Source of the DNA: Clostridia bacterium
GTDB lineage: Bacteria; Bacillota; Clostridia; Oscillospirales; Acutalibacteraceae
NCBI GenBank assembly: GCA_017403185.1
Contig: JAFQON010000041.1
Location: forward strand, 62,001-126,000
Direction: 5' to 3'
DNA: 64,000 bases
How positions within the stretch are numbered: position 1 is the stretch's first letter; every line of letters begins with the position of its first letter. The notes beneath the pieces are model-generated. The model worked only from the letters and a program-made list of their open reading frames with translations, did no database searches and was not told the DNA's origin. The translations under genes and the position numbers were made by a program. Shown one piece after another: positions 32,392-42,432 of the stretch.

Positions 32392-34818
32392 ATGAGTGTT
32401 ATCAAAAAGAAGGTTATGAAATATGTGGGCAAGGTAGTTAACTTTGTGACTACAACAACTTCACAGGGCACCTCCGACGGCGCACTCGGCAAAAGCTTTG
32501 TGCCCGATGAAGAAATAATCCGTCTTTGCCGCAAAGTGGGTGCTGAGGGCATTGTTATGCTCAAAAATGAGAATAACACTCTGCCTTTGACACCGGACAG
32601 AACAGTTTCCGTTTTCGGCAGAGTGCAGAATGACTATTTCTATGTAGGCTACGGCTCAGGCGGTGATGTTAAAGCTCCTTATAAAGTAAGCCTTATGGAA
32701 GGTATACGCAATAACGGAAAAATAAAGTATAACGAGCTTCTTGCAACCGCATATGTGAATTGGGGTAAACAGAATCCCGTTGACGACGGATTCTGGGGCA
32801 ACTGGCCCATGTGCTATGACGAAATGCCCGTTGATTTTTCAATGGCAAAAACAGCCGCCTCAATGTCCGATACGGCAATCGTTGTTATCGGCAGGTCAGC
32901 AGGTGAGGACAGAGAAAATAAGCTTGAAAAGGGAAGCTATTATCTTACAGATACCGAAAAGCAGGTGCTTGACAGTGTAACATCCGCCTTTGATAAGGTT
33001 GTTGTGCTTCTGAACTGCGGCAGTATTATGGATATGGCAGAGATTGATGCCTACGGTGATAAAATTTCAGCAATCCTCTATGTGTGGCAGACGGGAATGG
33101 AAAGCGGAAACGCCATCGCCGATGTGCTTTCAGGTGACTCTTTCCCGAGCGGTAAGCTTACCGATACAATCGCAAAAAGCTATGCCGATTATCCCGGCAG
33201 CAGCGATTTCGGCGACAGAAAGTTCAACAACTACACCGAAGATATCTATGTTGGCTACAGATGCTTTGAAACCTTTGCAAAAGATAAGGTGATTTATCCT
33301 TTCGGCTTTGGCCTCGGCTACACTGAGTTTGCTGTTGAAAATGTAAGCTGTGCCTGTGAAAACGGAGAAATAACAGTTTCGGCCGATGTGAAAAATATCG
33401 GTGATTCCGAAGGCAAAGAAGTGCTTCAGCTTTATTATGAAGCGCCTTGCGGCAGACTCGGCAAGCCTTCAAGAGCACTTGCTGCCTTTGCTAAAACAAA
33501 GAAACTGCTTCCCGGTGAGAGCGAAAGCATAACTCTCAGATTAAAGTCAGCCGATATGGCATCATATGATGACGAAGAAACGTTCTCATATATTCTCGAA
33601 AAGGGTACATATAATATCTACCTCGGCACGGATGTTCGCTCAGCAGAGCTTTGCTGCACCTATGAGCAGGAGAAAGGCGAAACCGTAAAGAAGCTTTCGC
33701 AGACATCCGCTGTCAATCCCGAATGTGCGTTCAAACGCTTGAAATTCATTGACGGTAAGCAGGTTTATGAAACCGTGCCTACCGCAAAGTATAATCTCAA
33801 AGAAATCATTCTTGAAAATCTCCCCGAAGCAACTCCGCAGACGGGCGATAAAGGATACAAGCTTGCCGATGTAAAGAACGGCAAGGTGTCAATGGCGGAT
33901 TTTGTTGCTCAGCTTGATAACACAGAGCTTGAAGCAATCAGCAGGGGCGACTATGTTATGAACAGCCCCCTCGGTGCGGCGGGCAACGCAGGCACCTTCG
34001 GCGGCGTGCTCAAATCAATGAGGGATAAAGGAATACCTGCCGTTACCACCACCGACGGTCCTTCAGGTATCAGAATCAATGAGGGAGCATCGCTTCTCCC
34101 CGTTGCAACGGCTCTTGCGTGCTCGTGGAACACGGAGCTTGTGGAAATGCTTTATGAGCAGGTTGGTATTGAGATGAAGCGTGTGGGCTCTCATATCCTT
34201 CTTGCACCCGGTATGAATATCCACAGAACACCGCTTTGCGGCAGAAATTTTGAGTATTTTTCGGAAGATCCGCTTCTCACGGGTTATATGGCGGCTGCTA
34301 TTGTCAAGGGCGTTCAGAAGGCGGGAGTATCAGCTTGCCCGAAGCATTTTGCCTGCAATAATCAGGAAACAAACAGAACTCACAATGATTCAAGAGTTTC
34401 CGAAAGAGCGCTTCGCGAGATTTACCTCAAAGGCTTTGAAATCTGCGTTAAAACCGCAAATCCGCAGAATATTATGACATCATATAACAAAATCAACGGT
34501 GTATGGGGTCACTATAACTATGAGCTTTGCGTCAGAATTCTCAGAGGCGAATGGGGCTACAAGGGCTGCATAATGACAGACTGGTGGATGCGTTCGTCAA
34601 AATCACCCGAATTTCCGTCAATCCGTGATCAGGCCTACAGAGTGAGAGCAGGCGTTAATGTTCTTATGCCCGGCGGCGGAAGAACAGGCATACGCAAGCC
34701 TGACGGAACGCTTCTCAGAACTCTCGGTAAGCCCGAAGGAATTACTCTCGGCGAGCTTCAGCGCAATGCCGCAGAGGTGCTCGGCTTTGTTATGAACAGC
34801 GAAGCTATGAATAAATAA
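32392..34818 (+). CDS. GH3 beta-glucosidase-like enzyme with inverted domain order
   Basis: 808 residues, no signal peptide. The domain order is reversed relative to most GH3 enzymes. The C-terminal-type alpha/beta domain comes first (AEGIVMLKNENNTLPL, about 46-290, with PFGFGLGYTEF), then a fibronectin-like domain (about 315-430), and finally the TIM barrel (TDGPSGIR, GRNFEYFSEDP, KHFACNNQE and MTDWWM with the nucleophile Asp at about 730). Such inverted enzymes are known from Ruminococcus albus and Butyrivibrio beta-glucosidases. It is the last gene of the Dabb-GH43-symporter operon, and probably hydrolyses the imported sugar. Confidence 0.9.
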   Translation: MSVIKKKVMKYVGKVVNFVTTTTSQGTSDGALGKSFVPDEEIIRLCRKVGAEGIVMLKNENNTLPLTPDRTVSVFGRVQNDYFYVGYGSGGDVKAPYKVSLMEGIRNNGKIKYNELLATAYVNWGKQNPVDDGFWGNWPMCYDEMPVDFSMAKTAASMSDTAIVVIGRSAGEDRENKLEKGSYYLTDTEKQVLDSVTSAFDKVVVLLNCGSIMDMAEIDAYGDKISAILYVWQTGMESGNAIADVLSGDSFPSGKLTDTIAKSYADYPGSSDFGDRKFNNYTEDIYVGYRCFETFAKDKVIYPFGFGLGYTEFAVENVSCACENGEITVSADVKNIGDSEGKEVLQLYYEAPCGRLGKPSRALAAFAKTKKLLPGESESITLRLKSADMASYDDEETFSYILEKGTYNIYLGTDVRSAELCCTYEQEKGETVKKLSQTSAVNPECAFKRLKFIDGKQVYETVPTAKYNLKEIILENLPEATPQTGDKGYKLADVKNGKVSMADFVAQLDNTELEAISRGDYVMNSPLGAAGNAGTFGGVLKSMRDKGIPAVTTTDGPSGIRINEGASLLPVATALACSWNTELVEMLYEQVGIEMKRVGSHILLAPGMNIHRTPLCGRNFEYFSEDPLLTGYMAAAIVKGVQKAGVSACPKHFACNNQETNRTHNDSRVSERALREIYLKGFEICVKTANPQNIMTSYNKINGVWGHYNYELCVRILRGEWGYKGCIMTDWWMRSSKSPEFPSIRDQAYRVRAGVNVLMPGGGRTGIRKPDGTLLRTLGKPEGITLGELQRNAAEVLGFVMNSEAMNK

Positions 34819-34851
34819 AAATAAACCGCAGGAGCAATCCTGCGGTTTTTG

Positions 34852-35553
34852 TTATGCAAGTATGTCGTTAAGCCTTTTCATCGTTTCTTTATCAGGTTCG
34901 GGAATATGAGCGAAGGGGAATTCGATTCCGAGCTTGTCGTATTTCACCTGACAGATTTTACGGAAAGGCAGAAGCTCCGTTTTGTCAACGCATTTGTGAG
35001 ACTGTGCAATTATTTTAAGAGCTACAATATTCTCCTCATTATCATTCAAAGAGGGGATAATAACCTGCCTTAAGGTTACGGGAATTTCTTGTATGTCAAG
35101 ATAATCAAGAAAATCCAACACAGTCTGCATTTTGCAACCTGCGTGCTTTTTATAAAGGATATCGTTTGTGTATTTTATATCAAGCAGTACACGGTCCGTT
35201 TCTTTCAGAAGAGCTTTTACTGCTTTATTCATAATGCTGCCTGAAGTGTCAAGGCAGGTGTTTATGCCTTCTTTATGGCATAGCTCAAATATTTCTCTCA
35301 CAAAATCCGCCTGCAGAAGCGGTTCACCGCCCGAAACGGTTATTCCGCCCTCGCTGCCGAAATATTCTTTGTATCTTACAGCCCTTTTCACAACATCTTC
35401 GGCTGTGTATTCCGTGCCTTCACCGATTTTCCATGTATCGGGATTGTGGCAGCAGCCACAGCGAAGATTGCAGCCCTGAGTAAACACAACAAAGCGTATA
35501 CCGGGTCCGTCTATTGCGCCGAGGCTCTGGAAGGAGTGAACAAAGCCCGTCAT
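34852..35553 (-). CDS. pflA: Pyruvate formate-lyase activating enzyme
   Basis: 233 residues, radical SAM. The cluster motif CNLRCGCC (Cys-x3-Cys-x2-Cys, from about 29) lies in FTQGCNLRC, and [13 protein letters not shown] is the SAM-binding strand. It installs the glycyl radical on PflB. Its ATG overlaps the pflB stop by four bases. Confidence 0.96.
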   Translation of the reverse strand: MTGFVHSFQSLGAIDGPGIRFVVFTQGCNLRCGCCHNPDTWKIGEGTEYTAEDVVKRAVRYKEYFGSEGGITVSGGEPLLQADFVREIFELCHKEGINTCLDTSGSIMNKAVKALLKETDRVLLDIKYTNDILYKKHAGCKMQTVLDFLDYLDIQEIPVTLRQVIIPSLNDNEENIVALKIIAQSHKCVDKTELLPFRKICQVKYDKLGIEFPFAHIPEPDKETMKRLNDILA

Positions 35554-37781
35554 ATCGCTTCGTGGAAGGTGCGGCTGATAACTTCTCTCTGCTGCTCTCT
35601 TGAGAGCTTGTTGAAGTTAACCGCATAGCCTGAAACTCTGATTGTGAGGTTAGGATATTCTTCGGGGTTTTCATAAGCCTTCATAAGAGTTTCACGGTTG
35701 AGCACATTAACATTGATGTGGTGTGCCTTCTTTGCAAAATAGCCGTCAAGAATAGAAACAAGGTTTGTGATTCTCTCGTCTTCATCTCTGCCGAGTGCAT
35801 CGGGAGTGATTGAGAATGTGTTTGAAACGCCGTCACGGCAATCGTCATAGCTGATTTTTGCGACAGAGTTGAGTGATGCAAGCGCACCGTTTTCTTCTCT
35901 GTTGTGCATCGGGTTTGCACCGGGTGCAAAGGGCGCTGATGCCTTTCTGCCGTCAGGAGTTGCACCTGTATTCTTGCCGTACATAACATTTGATGTGATT
36001 GTGAGAACGGAAAGAGTGTGGATTGCTTTTCTGTAAGTGGGGGTCTTGCGGAGCTCGGTTATAACCTTGTGAGCCATATCTTTTGCTATAAGGTCAACTC
36101 TGTCGTCATCGTTGCCGTATTTGGGGAAGTCGCCTTCCGTTTTAAACTCGGTAATAAAACCGTTGCTGTTCTTAATCGGCTGAACATTTGCAAACTTTAT
36201 TGCGCTGAGTGAGTCTGCAACAACAGAAAGGCCTGCAATGCCGAATGCCATGAAACGCTCAACCTCTGTATCGTGCAGAGCCATCTGAGTCTTTTCGTAG
36301 GCGTATTTATCGTGCATATAATGAATGATGTTCATTGTGTTAACATAGAGGTTGCTCAGCCACTTGATATAAACATCAAAACGCTCCATTACTTCGTCAT
36401 AGTCAAGCTTGTCACCGCTGAGGACGGGCATCTGCGGGCCGATGTGCATACCGCTTGTGGTGTCATATCCGCCGTTGATTGCGATAAGCAGAAGCTTTGC
36501 AAGGTTGCATCGAGCACCGAAAAACTGCATCTGCTTGCCCACCTTCATTGCCGAAACGCAGCAGGCAATCGCATAGTCATCGCCGTAGATGGGGCGCATA
36601 ATATCGTCATTTTCATACTGAATTGAGTCTGTGTCTGCCGAAACCTTTGCACAGAATTTTTTGAAATTCTCGGGCAGTGAATTTGACCAGAGTACGGTGA
36701 GGTTGGGCTCCGGCGATGAGCCGAGAGTGTAAAGCGTGTTGAGAATACGGTAGCTGTTCTTTGTAACAAGAGTTCTGCCGTCTTCACCCATACCGCCGAC
36801 TGCTTCGGTAATCCACATCGGGTCGCCGCCGAAAAGCTCGTTGTATTCGGGTGTGCGAAGGTGGCGGGCAATGCGCAGCTTCATAACAAAATCGTCAACA
36901 AGCTCCTGTGCGCCTTCCTCTGTGAGAATGCCGTTTGCAATATCACGCTCAATATAAATATCAAAGAATGTGCTTACTCTGCCAAGTGACATTGCGGCAC
37001 CATTTTGCTCCTTTATTGCACCGAGATAACCGAAATAAGTCCACTGAATAGCTTCTCTTGCATTTGCGGCGGGCTTGCTTATATCAAAGCCGTACATGGC
37101 AGCCATTTCTTTAAGATAGCCGAGGAATGCAATCTGCTGATAAAGCTCTTCATCAAGGCGAATCTGCTCAGTGTTGAAAGCTGCGGTTGCAAGAGCACTT
37201 TTATCCTTTTTCTTTTCTTCTATAAGTCTGTCTATTCCGTAGAGCGCAACTCTGCGGTAGTCACCGATGATTCTGCCTCTGCCGTAAGCATCGGGCAGAC
37301 CTGTGATAACATGACATTTGCGTGCCTGGCGCATTTCTTCGGTATATGCACGGAAAACGCCGTCATTATGGGTTGTGCGGAAGCGGAATTCCTCCTCAAC
37401 CTTCTTGCTTAATTTATAGCCGTATGCTTCGCAGGCCTGACGCACCATTCTCATGCCGCCAAAGGGGTTAACACCTCTTTTAAGCGGGCGATTGGTCTGC
37501 ATACCGACGATTAATTCGTTTTCTTTATCTATATATCCGGGTGAGTAGCTTGTGAGAGACGAAACGGTAGCAGTGTCGATATCAAGCACACCGCCAAACT
37601 GTCTTTCAAGAGCGAAAAGTGCCTGAAGCTTTTTCATAAGTGCCTGAGTACGCTCTGTTGCGCCTGCAAGGAAGCTGCTGTCTCCCTCATATGCCTTGTA
37701 GTTTTTCTGAATGAAGTCACGGACATTGATTTCTTCCTGCCATGCACCTGCGGCAAAGCCGTTCCAATTCTTGTGTTCCAT
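35550..37781 (-). CDS. pflB: Formate C-acetyltransferase (pyruvate formate-lyase)
   Basis: 743 residues, the normal length. The active-site Cys pair is in [21 protein letters not shown], and the glycyl-radical loop is [13 protein letters not shown] near the end (Gly at about 718). It splits pyruvate plus CoA into acetyl-CoA and formate under anaerobic conditions. ATG 37781 has AAGGAGG upstream. Expression is under the ZTP riboswitch in its leader. Confidence 0.97.
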   Translation of the reverse strand: MEHKNWNGFAAGAWQEEINVRDFIQKNYKAYEGDSSFLAGATERTQALMKKLQALFALERQFGGVLDIDTATVSSLTSYSPGYIDKENELIVGMQTNRPLKRGVNPFGGMRMVRQACEAYGYKLSKKVEEEFRFRTTHNDGVFRAYTEEMRQARKCHVITGLPDAYGRGRIIGDYRRVALYGIDRLIEEKKKDKSALATAAFNTEQIRLDEELYQQIAFLGYLKEMAAMYGFDISKPAANAREAIQWTYFGYLGAIKEQNGAAMSLGRVSTFFDIYIERDIANGILTEEGAQELVDDFVMKLRIARHLRTPEYNELFGGDPMWITEAVGGMGEDGRTLVTKNSYRILNTLYTLGSSPEPNLTVLWSNSLPENFKKFCAKVSADTDSIQYENDDIMRPIYGDDYAIACCVSAMKVGKQMQFFGARCNLAKLLLIAINGGYDTTSGMHIGPQMPVLSGDKLDYDEVMERFDVYIKWLSNLYVNTMNIIHYMHDKYAYEKTQMALHDTEVERFMAFGIAGLSVVADSLSAIKFANVQPIKNSNGFITEFKTEGDFPKYGNDDDRVDLIAKDMAHKVITELRKTPTYRKAIHTLSVLTITSNVMYGKNTGATPDGRKASAPFAPGANPMHNREENGALASLNSVAKISYDDCRDGVSNTFSITPDALGRDEDERITNLVSILDGYFAKKAHHINVNVLNRETLMKAYENPEEYPNLTIRVSGYAVNFNKLSREQQREVISRTFHEAI

Positions 37782-37825
37782 AGAAATCCTCCTTAATTGA
37801 AGTAACTGTTCAGCACTTAAAAAAC

Positions 37826-37861
37826 AAAAAAGGGCCAATCAGTTTGAAAAACTGATCGCCC
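37826..37861 (-). terminator. ZTP riboswitch expression-platform terminator
   Basis: On the minus strand GGGC-ATCAGTTT pairs with AAACTGAT-GGCCC, followed by six or more T residues. The 5' GGGC of this stem is also the conserved end of the aptamer (CCGTCTGGGC), so ligand binding and termination are mutually exclusive. This is a transcriptional ON switch. Confidence 0.85.
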
Positions 37862-37951
37862 AGACGGTCGGCATATATATACCTTATATTCAAGGTATAA
37901 GGTTTACATTCCCCCGCGGTGATCCGCTTTTCCGTCAGTCATGTAAACTTC
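37858..37951 (-). promoter_or_regulatory. ZTP (pfl motif) riboswitch aptamer
   Basis: Read leftwards: CATGACTGACGG, a GCGGATCACCGCGGGG core, a variable hairpin of about 35 bases, and the conserved CCGTCTGGGC. The order and motifs match the pfl RNA motif, which binds ZTP/ZMP and signals 10-formyl-tetrahydrofolate shortage. Control of pflB fits, since PFL makes the formate used for formyl-THF. Confidence 0.9.
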
Positions 37952-37958
37952 TGATATT

Positions 37959-37987
37959 ATTATACATAAAGTGTGCGCTTTTGTCAA
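37959..37987 (-). promoter_or_regulatory. Sigma-A promoter of the ZTP riboswitch-pflBA unit
   Basis: On the minus strand, perfect TTGACA (37982-37987) and TATAAT (37959-37964), 17 bases between. It ends at the last bases of the his operon terminator. Confidence 0.88.
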
Positions 37988-37992
37988 TTTAT

Positions 37993-38026
37993 AAAAAGAA
38001 TAAAGCACCGCCTTGCGATGCTTTAT
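37993..38026 (-). terminator. Terminator of the histidine operon
   Basis: AAAGCATCGC and GCGGTGCTTT (minus strand) form a 10-pair stem, followed by ATTCTTTTT. Confidence 0.82.
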
Positions 38027-38048
38027 TTTTTGTCATATTTAATAAATC

Positions 38049-38684
38049 TTACTGCATTTTTTCCTGCTTTACCTTGTGGTCAACAATGTGGCGCTTTGCA
38101 AGCTCTGCGGTTACTTCGTCAAGAGTTATGCCCATTTCAATCATCATAACAGTGATGTGATAAAGAAGGTCTGCAATTTCATAAACGGTCTCTGCCTTGT
38201 CGCCGCCCTTTGCGCCGATGATAACCTCCGTACACTCTTCGCCGACCTTTTTGAGAATTTTATCAATTCCCTTTTCGAAAAGATAGGTTGTGTATGAGCC
38301 TTCTTTTTTTTCAACCTTTCTGCCTACGAGCATTTCATAAAGTCCTTCGTAGGAGAATTCTTCGGCTTCAGGAGTAACGATATCCTCAAAGAAGCAGGTT
38401 TCGCTGCCGGTGTGGCAGGCGGGGCCGTTTTTGATGACATCGATAAGAAGGGTGTCCTTATCGCAGTCTGTGCGGATTGAAACAACCTGCTGAGTGTTGC
38501 CTGAGGTTTCGCCTTTTCTCCAAAGACACTTGCGGCTTCTGCTCCAGAAGCAGGTTTTGCCCTCTTTGATTGTGATATCAAGGCTTTCTGCGTTCATATA
38601 TGCAAGCATAAGCACTTTTTTGCTGTAGTGATCCTGCACAATTGCGGGGATAAGTCCGTCTGCATTATATTTAAGTTCAACCAT
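38049..38684 (-). CDS. hisIE: Bifunctional phosphoribosyl-AMP cyclohydrolase / phosphoribosyl-ATP pyrophosphatase
   Basis: 211 residues, a fusion. The HisI part (1-110) has DCDKDTLL and the zinc ligands in [10 protein letters not shown]. The HisE part (about 118-205) has [17 protein letters not shown] and the acidic [13 protein letters not shown] helix. It performs steps 2 and 3 of histidine synthesis. Last gene of the operon; 2 bases after hisF. Confidence 0.96.
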   Translation of the reverse strand: MVELKYNADGLIPAIVQDHYSKKVLMLAYMNAESLDITIKEGKTCFWSRSRKCLWRKGETSGNTQQVVSIRTDCDKDTLLIDVIKNGPACHTGSETCFFEDIVTPEAEEFSYEGLYEMLVGRKVEKKEGSYTTYLFEKGIDKILKKVGEECTEVIIGAKGGDKAETVYEIADLLYHITVMMIEMGITLDEVTAELAKRHIVDHKVKQEKMQ

Positions 38685-38686
38685 TT

Positions 38687-39442
38687 TTATATCCTCATCT
38701 CTATGTTATTTTCGTTAAGATATCTCTTCAAATCCATAATATCAACTTCCTTGAAATGGAAGATTGAAGCGGCAAGACCTGCATCTGCGCAGCCTGCTCT
38801 GAAAAGCTCAAGAAAATCCTCTTTTTTTCCTGCGCCTCCGCTTGCGATAACGGGGATTGAAACGAGGTCACTGATTTTCTGAAGCATTTCAAGGTCAAAG
38901 CCCTTCTTAACGCCGTCGGTATCGATGCTGTTAACAACAAGCTCACCTGCACCATTGTTTTCACCCATTTTTGCCCATTCAAGAGCATCGATGCCCGTGT
39001 CAATTCTGCCGCCTTTGCTGAAAATATGGAATGAACCGTCAACACGCTTTATGTCCATCGAAAGCACAACACACTGGTCGCCGTATTTTTTGGCTGCCTT
39101 TTCAATGAGTGAGGGGTCTTTGATTGCGCCCGAATTTACGGATACCTTATCAGCGCCGCATTTGAGCACTCTGTCGAAATCATCAAGAGTGTTGATACCG
39201 CCGCCTACCGTGAGGGGAATGAAGATTTCGCTTGCAACCTGAGTGAGAGCATCTGTGAAAAGTGCTCTGCCTTCAAATGAAGCAGTGATATCATAAAAAA
39301 CAAGCTCGTCTGCGCCGCTGTCATTATAGAAATGAGCAAGCTCAACAGGTGAAGCAACGTCCTGAATGCCTTCAAAGTTAACACCTTTAACAACTCTGCC
39401 GTTTCTTACATCAAGGCAGGGGATTATTCTTTTTGTAATCAT
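38687..39442 (-). CDS. hisF: Imidazole glycerol phosphate synthase, cyclase subunit
   Basis: 251 residues, a TIM barrel. Catalytic Asp in [14 protein letters not shown] (about 11) and in [13 protein letters not shown] (about 130-135), phosphate loops GGGINTLDD and [11 protein letters not shown]. It forms IGP and AICAR with HisH. ATGA overlap with hisA. Confidence 0.97.
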   Translation of the reverse strand: MITKRIIPCLDVRNGRVVKGVNFEGIQDVASPVELAHFYNDSGADELVFYDITASFEGRALFTDALTQVASEIFIPLTVGGGINTLDDFDRVLKCGADKVSVNSGAIKDPSLIEKAAKKYGDQCVVLSMDIKRVDGSFHIFSKGGRIDTGIDALEWAKMGENNGAGELVVNSIDTDGVKKGFDLEMLQKISDLVSIPVIASGGAGKKEDFLELFRAGCADAGLAASIFHFKEVDIMDLKRYLNENNIEMRI

Positions 39443-40158
39443 AAAGCACCTCCTGCGGCAAGAGCATCCTTAAGGCTGAGCTTGCCTTCATAAACTGCTT
39501 TGCCGACTATTGCGCCGTAAATGCCCATTTTATTGAGCGTTTTGAGCTCATCGGCAAAGGTGATACCGCCCGACGCGACGATATCAAGCCCCTGAATTTC
39601 AGAAAGCTCTTTGTATATTTCAAGGTTTGTGCCCGAAAGCATGCCGTCTTTTGAAATGTCGGTGTATATTACGGTTGAAACGCCCGTGTCACGGAGCTTT
39701 TTGCAGAATTCAACCGAGTTAACATTGGTTGTTTCCTGCCAGCCGCTTACTGCAACAAAGCCTTCCTTTGCATCAACACCTACTGCAACAGCAGAGCCGA
39801 ATTTTTTGACCGCTTCTTCAACGAAGGGGTAGTTGCGGATTGCTGCAGTGCCGAGGATAACTCTCTTAACACCGAGCGAAAGATACTCTTCAATTCTCTG
39901 CATATTTCTTATGCCGCCGCCGACTTCAATGAAAAGCCCTTTGATTTTTGCGGCTTCTTTAATGGCGTCAAAGTTAACGGGAGTGCCGTCTTTTGCGCCG
40001 TCAAGGTCAACCATATGTAAATTTGTTGCTCCGTCTTTCATGAATTCCAGAGCCATTTCGGCGGGTGAATCTGCATAGATTTTAACTTGATTGTAGTCGC
40101 CTTTTGTCAGGCGCACAACCTTGCCGCCGAGTATATCTGTTGCGGGAAATATCTGCAT
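39439..40158 (-). CDS. hisA: Phosphoribosylformimino-5-aminoimidazole carboxamide ribotide isomerase
   Basis: 239 residues, the hisF-like half-barrel duplicate. ATDILGGKVVRLTKGD has the catalytic Asp at about 8, YTDISKDGM the second at about 130, and GGGIRNMQRIEEYL and ASGGITFADEL bind phosphate. It lies 9 bases after hisH. Confidence 0.97.
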   Translation of the reverse strand: MQIFPATDILGGKVVRLTKGDYNQVKIYADSPAEMALEFMKDGATNLHMVDLDGAKDGTPVNFDAIKEAAKIKGLFIEVGGGIRNMQRIEEYLSLGVKRVILGTAAIRNYPFVEEAVKKFGSAVAVGVDAKEGFVAVSGWQETTNVNSVEFCKKLRDTGVSTVIYTDISKDGMLSGTNLEIYKELSEIQGLDIVASGGITFADELKTLNKMGIYGAIVGKAVYEGKLSLKDALAAGGAL

Positions 40159-40167
40159 AATGCCTCC

Positions 40168-40776
40168 TTATAATTCAGCAAAAGCTTTTAAGAGTGCAAG
40201 ACCCTTTGCGCCGCTTTTTTCGGGATGAAACTGCATTCCGTAAACACTTCCGCTTTTTACAATTGCGGGCACAGCCACGCCGTATTCTGCGAATGCAAGT
40301 GTGTTTTCAACGCAGCCCTTAGCGTAGAATGAATGAACGAAATACATATAGTCGCCCTGTTCAATATATTTGAAGATGGGGTCTGATTTGGCTAAATTGA
40401 GTTTATTCCAGCCCATATGGGGGATTTTCAGATTCTCGGGAATCTGACCCTCAAGAGGGCCTACATAGCCTTTGATGAGCCCCAGACCTACGTGCGCTCC
40501 GTATTCAAAGCTTCTCTCAAAAAGAAGCTGCATTCCGAGACATATGCCGAGGATAGGCTTGCTTTCGTCTGCAAGCTTGCGGATAAGCTCAACCATTCCG
40601 CAATCACGGAGCTTTTGCGCCGCATCGCCGAATGCTCCGACGCCGGGGAGGATTATTCTGTCTGCCGAGGCAATTTCATCTTTGTCGCCTGTTATTTTGC
40701 ACTCAATGCCGAGGCTTCTGAGTGATGATGAGAGCGAAAAAAGATTGCCGCAGCCGTAGTCAATTATTGCAATCAT
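40168..40776 (-). CDS. hisH: Imidazole glycerol phosphate synthase, glutaminase subunit
   Basis: 202 residues, class I glutamine amidotransferase. Nucleophile Cys in LGICLGMQLLF (about 79) and the His-Glu pair in MQFHPEKSG (about 183) are present. It supplies ammonia to HisF. Overlaps the hisB stop by one base. Confidence 0.96.
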   Translation of the reverse strand: MIAIIDYGCGNLFSLSSSLRSLGIECKITGDKDEIASADRIILPGVGAFGDAAQKLRDCGMVELIRKLADESKPILGICLGMQLLFERSFEYGAHVGLGLIKGYVGPLEGQIPENLKIPHMGWNKLNLAKSDPIFKYIEQGDYMYFVHSFYAKGCVENTLAFAEYGVAVPAIVKSGSVYGMQFHPEKSGAKGLALLKAFAEL

Positions 40777-41363
40777 TATAAAAGTCCTTTCGTTGAGGGG
40801 ATTTCGCCGCCGAGCGTGAGGTCTTCAAAAACTGCTTTGCAGAGTGCTCTTGAAACGGCTTTGAAAATGCCTTCGATGATATGATGGCTGTTTTTACCCT
40901 CAAGCTGCTTGATGTGGAGAGTGATATCGCTGTTGCGCACAAATGAGATGAAGAATTCTTCAACAAGCTCCGTATCCATGCCGCCCACAGCGGGGGTGGG
41001 GATTTTGACATCATAATTGAGATATGCTCTGCCGCTGATGTCAATGCTTGCAAGAATGAGTGTTTCATCCATGGGCAGAAGAATGCTGCCGTAGCGTGAA
41101 ATTCCGCGCTTTTCGCCAATTGCCTTTGCAAATGCCTGACCGAGCACAATGCCGACATCTTCAACTGTGTGATGGTAGTCAACATGGGTGTCACCCGTGC
41201 ACTTGACATTCAAATCCATTCTGCCGTGGCGAGCGAAAAGCTCAAGCATATGGTCAAGAAATCCGCAGCCTGTGTCAATTTCGTTTTTGCCAGTGCCGTC
41301 AAGATTCAGCCAAAGCTCTATATCGGTTTCGTTTGTCTTTCTTTTGATTTCAGCCTCTCTCAT
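40776..41363 (-). CDS. hisB: Imidazoleglycerol-phosphate dehydratase
   Basis: 195 residues, monofunctional dehydratase with no phosphatase domain. Metal-binding histidine blocks are FLDHMLELFARHG, DYHHTVEDVGI and KNSHHIIEGIFKA. It performs step 6. Confidence 0.97.
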   Translation of the reverse strand: MREAEIKRKTNETDIELWLNLDGTGKNEIDTGCGFLDHMLELFARHGRMDLNVKCTGDTHVDYHHTVEDVGIVLGQAFAKAIGEKRGISRYGSILLPMDETLILASIDISGRAYLNYDVKIPTPAVGGMDTELVEEFFISFVRNSDITLHIKQLEGKNSHHIIEGIFKAVSRALCKAVFEDLTLGGEIPSTKGLL

Positions 41364-41364
41364 T

Positions 41365-42423
41365 TCAAGCCTCCGTTATTTCTTTAATCGCATTAATAAG
41401 TGTCTGCATTTCTTCATCTGTGCCGACGGTTATGCGAAGATAATTATCAATTTTTGCTTTGTTGAAATATCTTACGAGAATTCCCTTTTTGCGAAGCTCT
41501 GCCGCAAGGTCACACGCAGTGATTTTGTTGCTTGATGCAAAAATGAAGTTTGCTTTTGAATCCGTGCATACAAAGCCCGATTCTCTGAGCTGTGAAATTG
41601 TCTTTTCTCTTGTTACAACGATTTTTGCAATTTTATCGTCATAATATTCGTTATCTGCGATAGCTGCAGCCGCCGCTTTGATTGAAAGGGTGTTGAGATT
41701 ATAGGGGTTGAACGAATATTTGAGTTTGTTGAGGTCATCGATGATTTCTTTTGAGCCGATGCCGAAGCCGACTCTCAGACCTGCAAGCGAATGGCTTTTT
41801 GAGAATGTTCTTGTAACAAGAAGGTTATCGTATTTTTTAACAAGCTCCATGCAGCTTTCACCGCAGAATGCCATATAAGCCTCGTCCATAATAACAAGGT
41901 TATCGGGATTTGAAGCAACAATTTTTTCAACCTCATCAAAAGTGAGGGTGAGACCTGTTGGCGCATTGGGGTTTGCGATAACGATATTCTTGTTTTTGCC
42001 GATATAGTTGTTTGCATCTATTGAAAAATCATCTTTAAGGGGGATTTGTTCAAGCTCAACACCGAATATATCAGCATATACGGGGTAAAAGCCGTATGAG
42101 ATTTCAGGGCAGCAAAGCTTGCCGCCTGCGCCGCAAAAGCCCATAATCGCAAATGCAAGCACATCATCCGAGCCGTTGCCGCAGAATACCATATCGGGCG
42201 TTACGCCGAATTGCTCCGCTATTGCACTGCGGAGCTCTTTGAGCTCAGGGTCGGAGTAAAGATTGAGCTTGTCTATAACTTCTTCGCTCAGAACCTCTTT
42301 AACCTTAGGTGAAGGCGGGAAAGGGGATTCGTTTGTGTTTAGTTTTATAACCTTTACATTAACCTGTTCGCCGGGTGTGTAGGGAACAAGTTTTTCATAG
42401 TTTTTTGAAAGAAATCTGCTCAT
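41365..42423 (-). CDS. hisC: Histidinol-phosphate aminotransferase
   Basis: 352 residues, PLP fold type I aminotransferase. FCGNGSDDVLAFAI, NPNAPTGLTLT, and the PLP lysine in TFSKSHSLAGLRVGFGI (about 215) are visible. It converts imidazole acetol phosphate to histidinol phosphate. One base separates it from hisB and nine from hisD. Confidence 0.95.
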   Translation of the reverse strand: MSRFLSKNYEKLVPYTPGEQVNVKVIKLNTNESPFPPSPKVKEVLSEEVIDKLNLYSDPELKELRSAIAEQFGVTPDMVFCGNGSDDVLAFAIMGFCGAGGKLCCPEISYGFYPVYADIFGVELEQIPLKDDFSIDANNYIGKNKNIVIANPNAPTGLTLTFDEVEKIVASNPDNLVIMDEAYMAFCGESCMELVKKYDNLLVTRTFSKSHSLAGLRVGFGIGSKEIIDDLNKLKYSFNPYNLNTLSIKAAAAAIADNEYYDDKIAKIVVTREKTISQLRESGFVCTDSKANFIFASSNKITACDLAAELRKKGILVRYFNKAKIDNYLRITVGTDEEMQTLINAIKEITEA

Positions 42424-42432
42424 GGGTTCACC

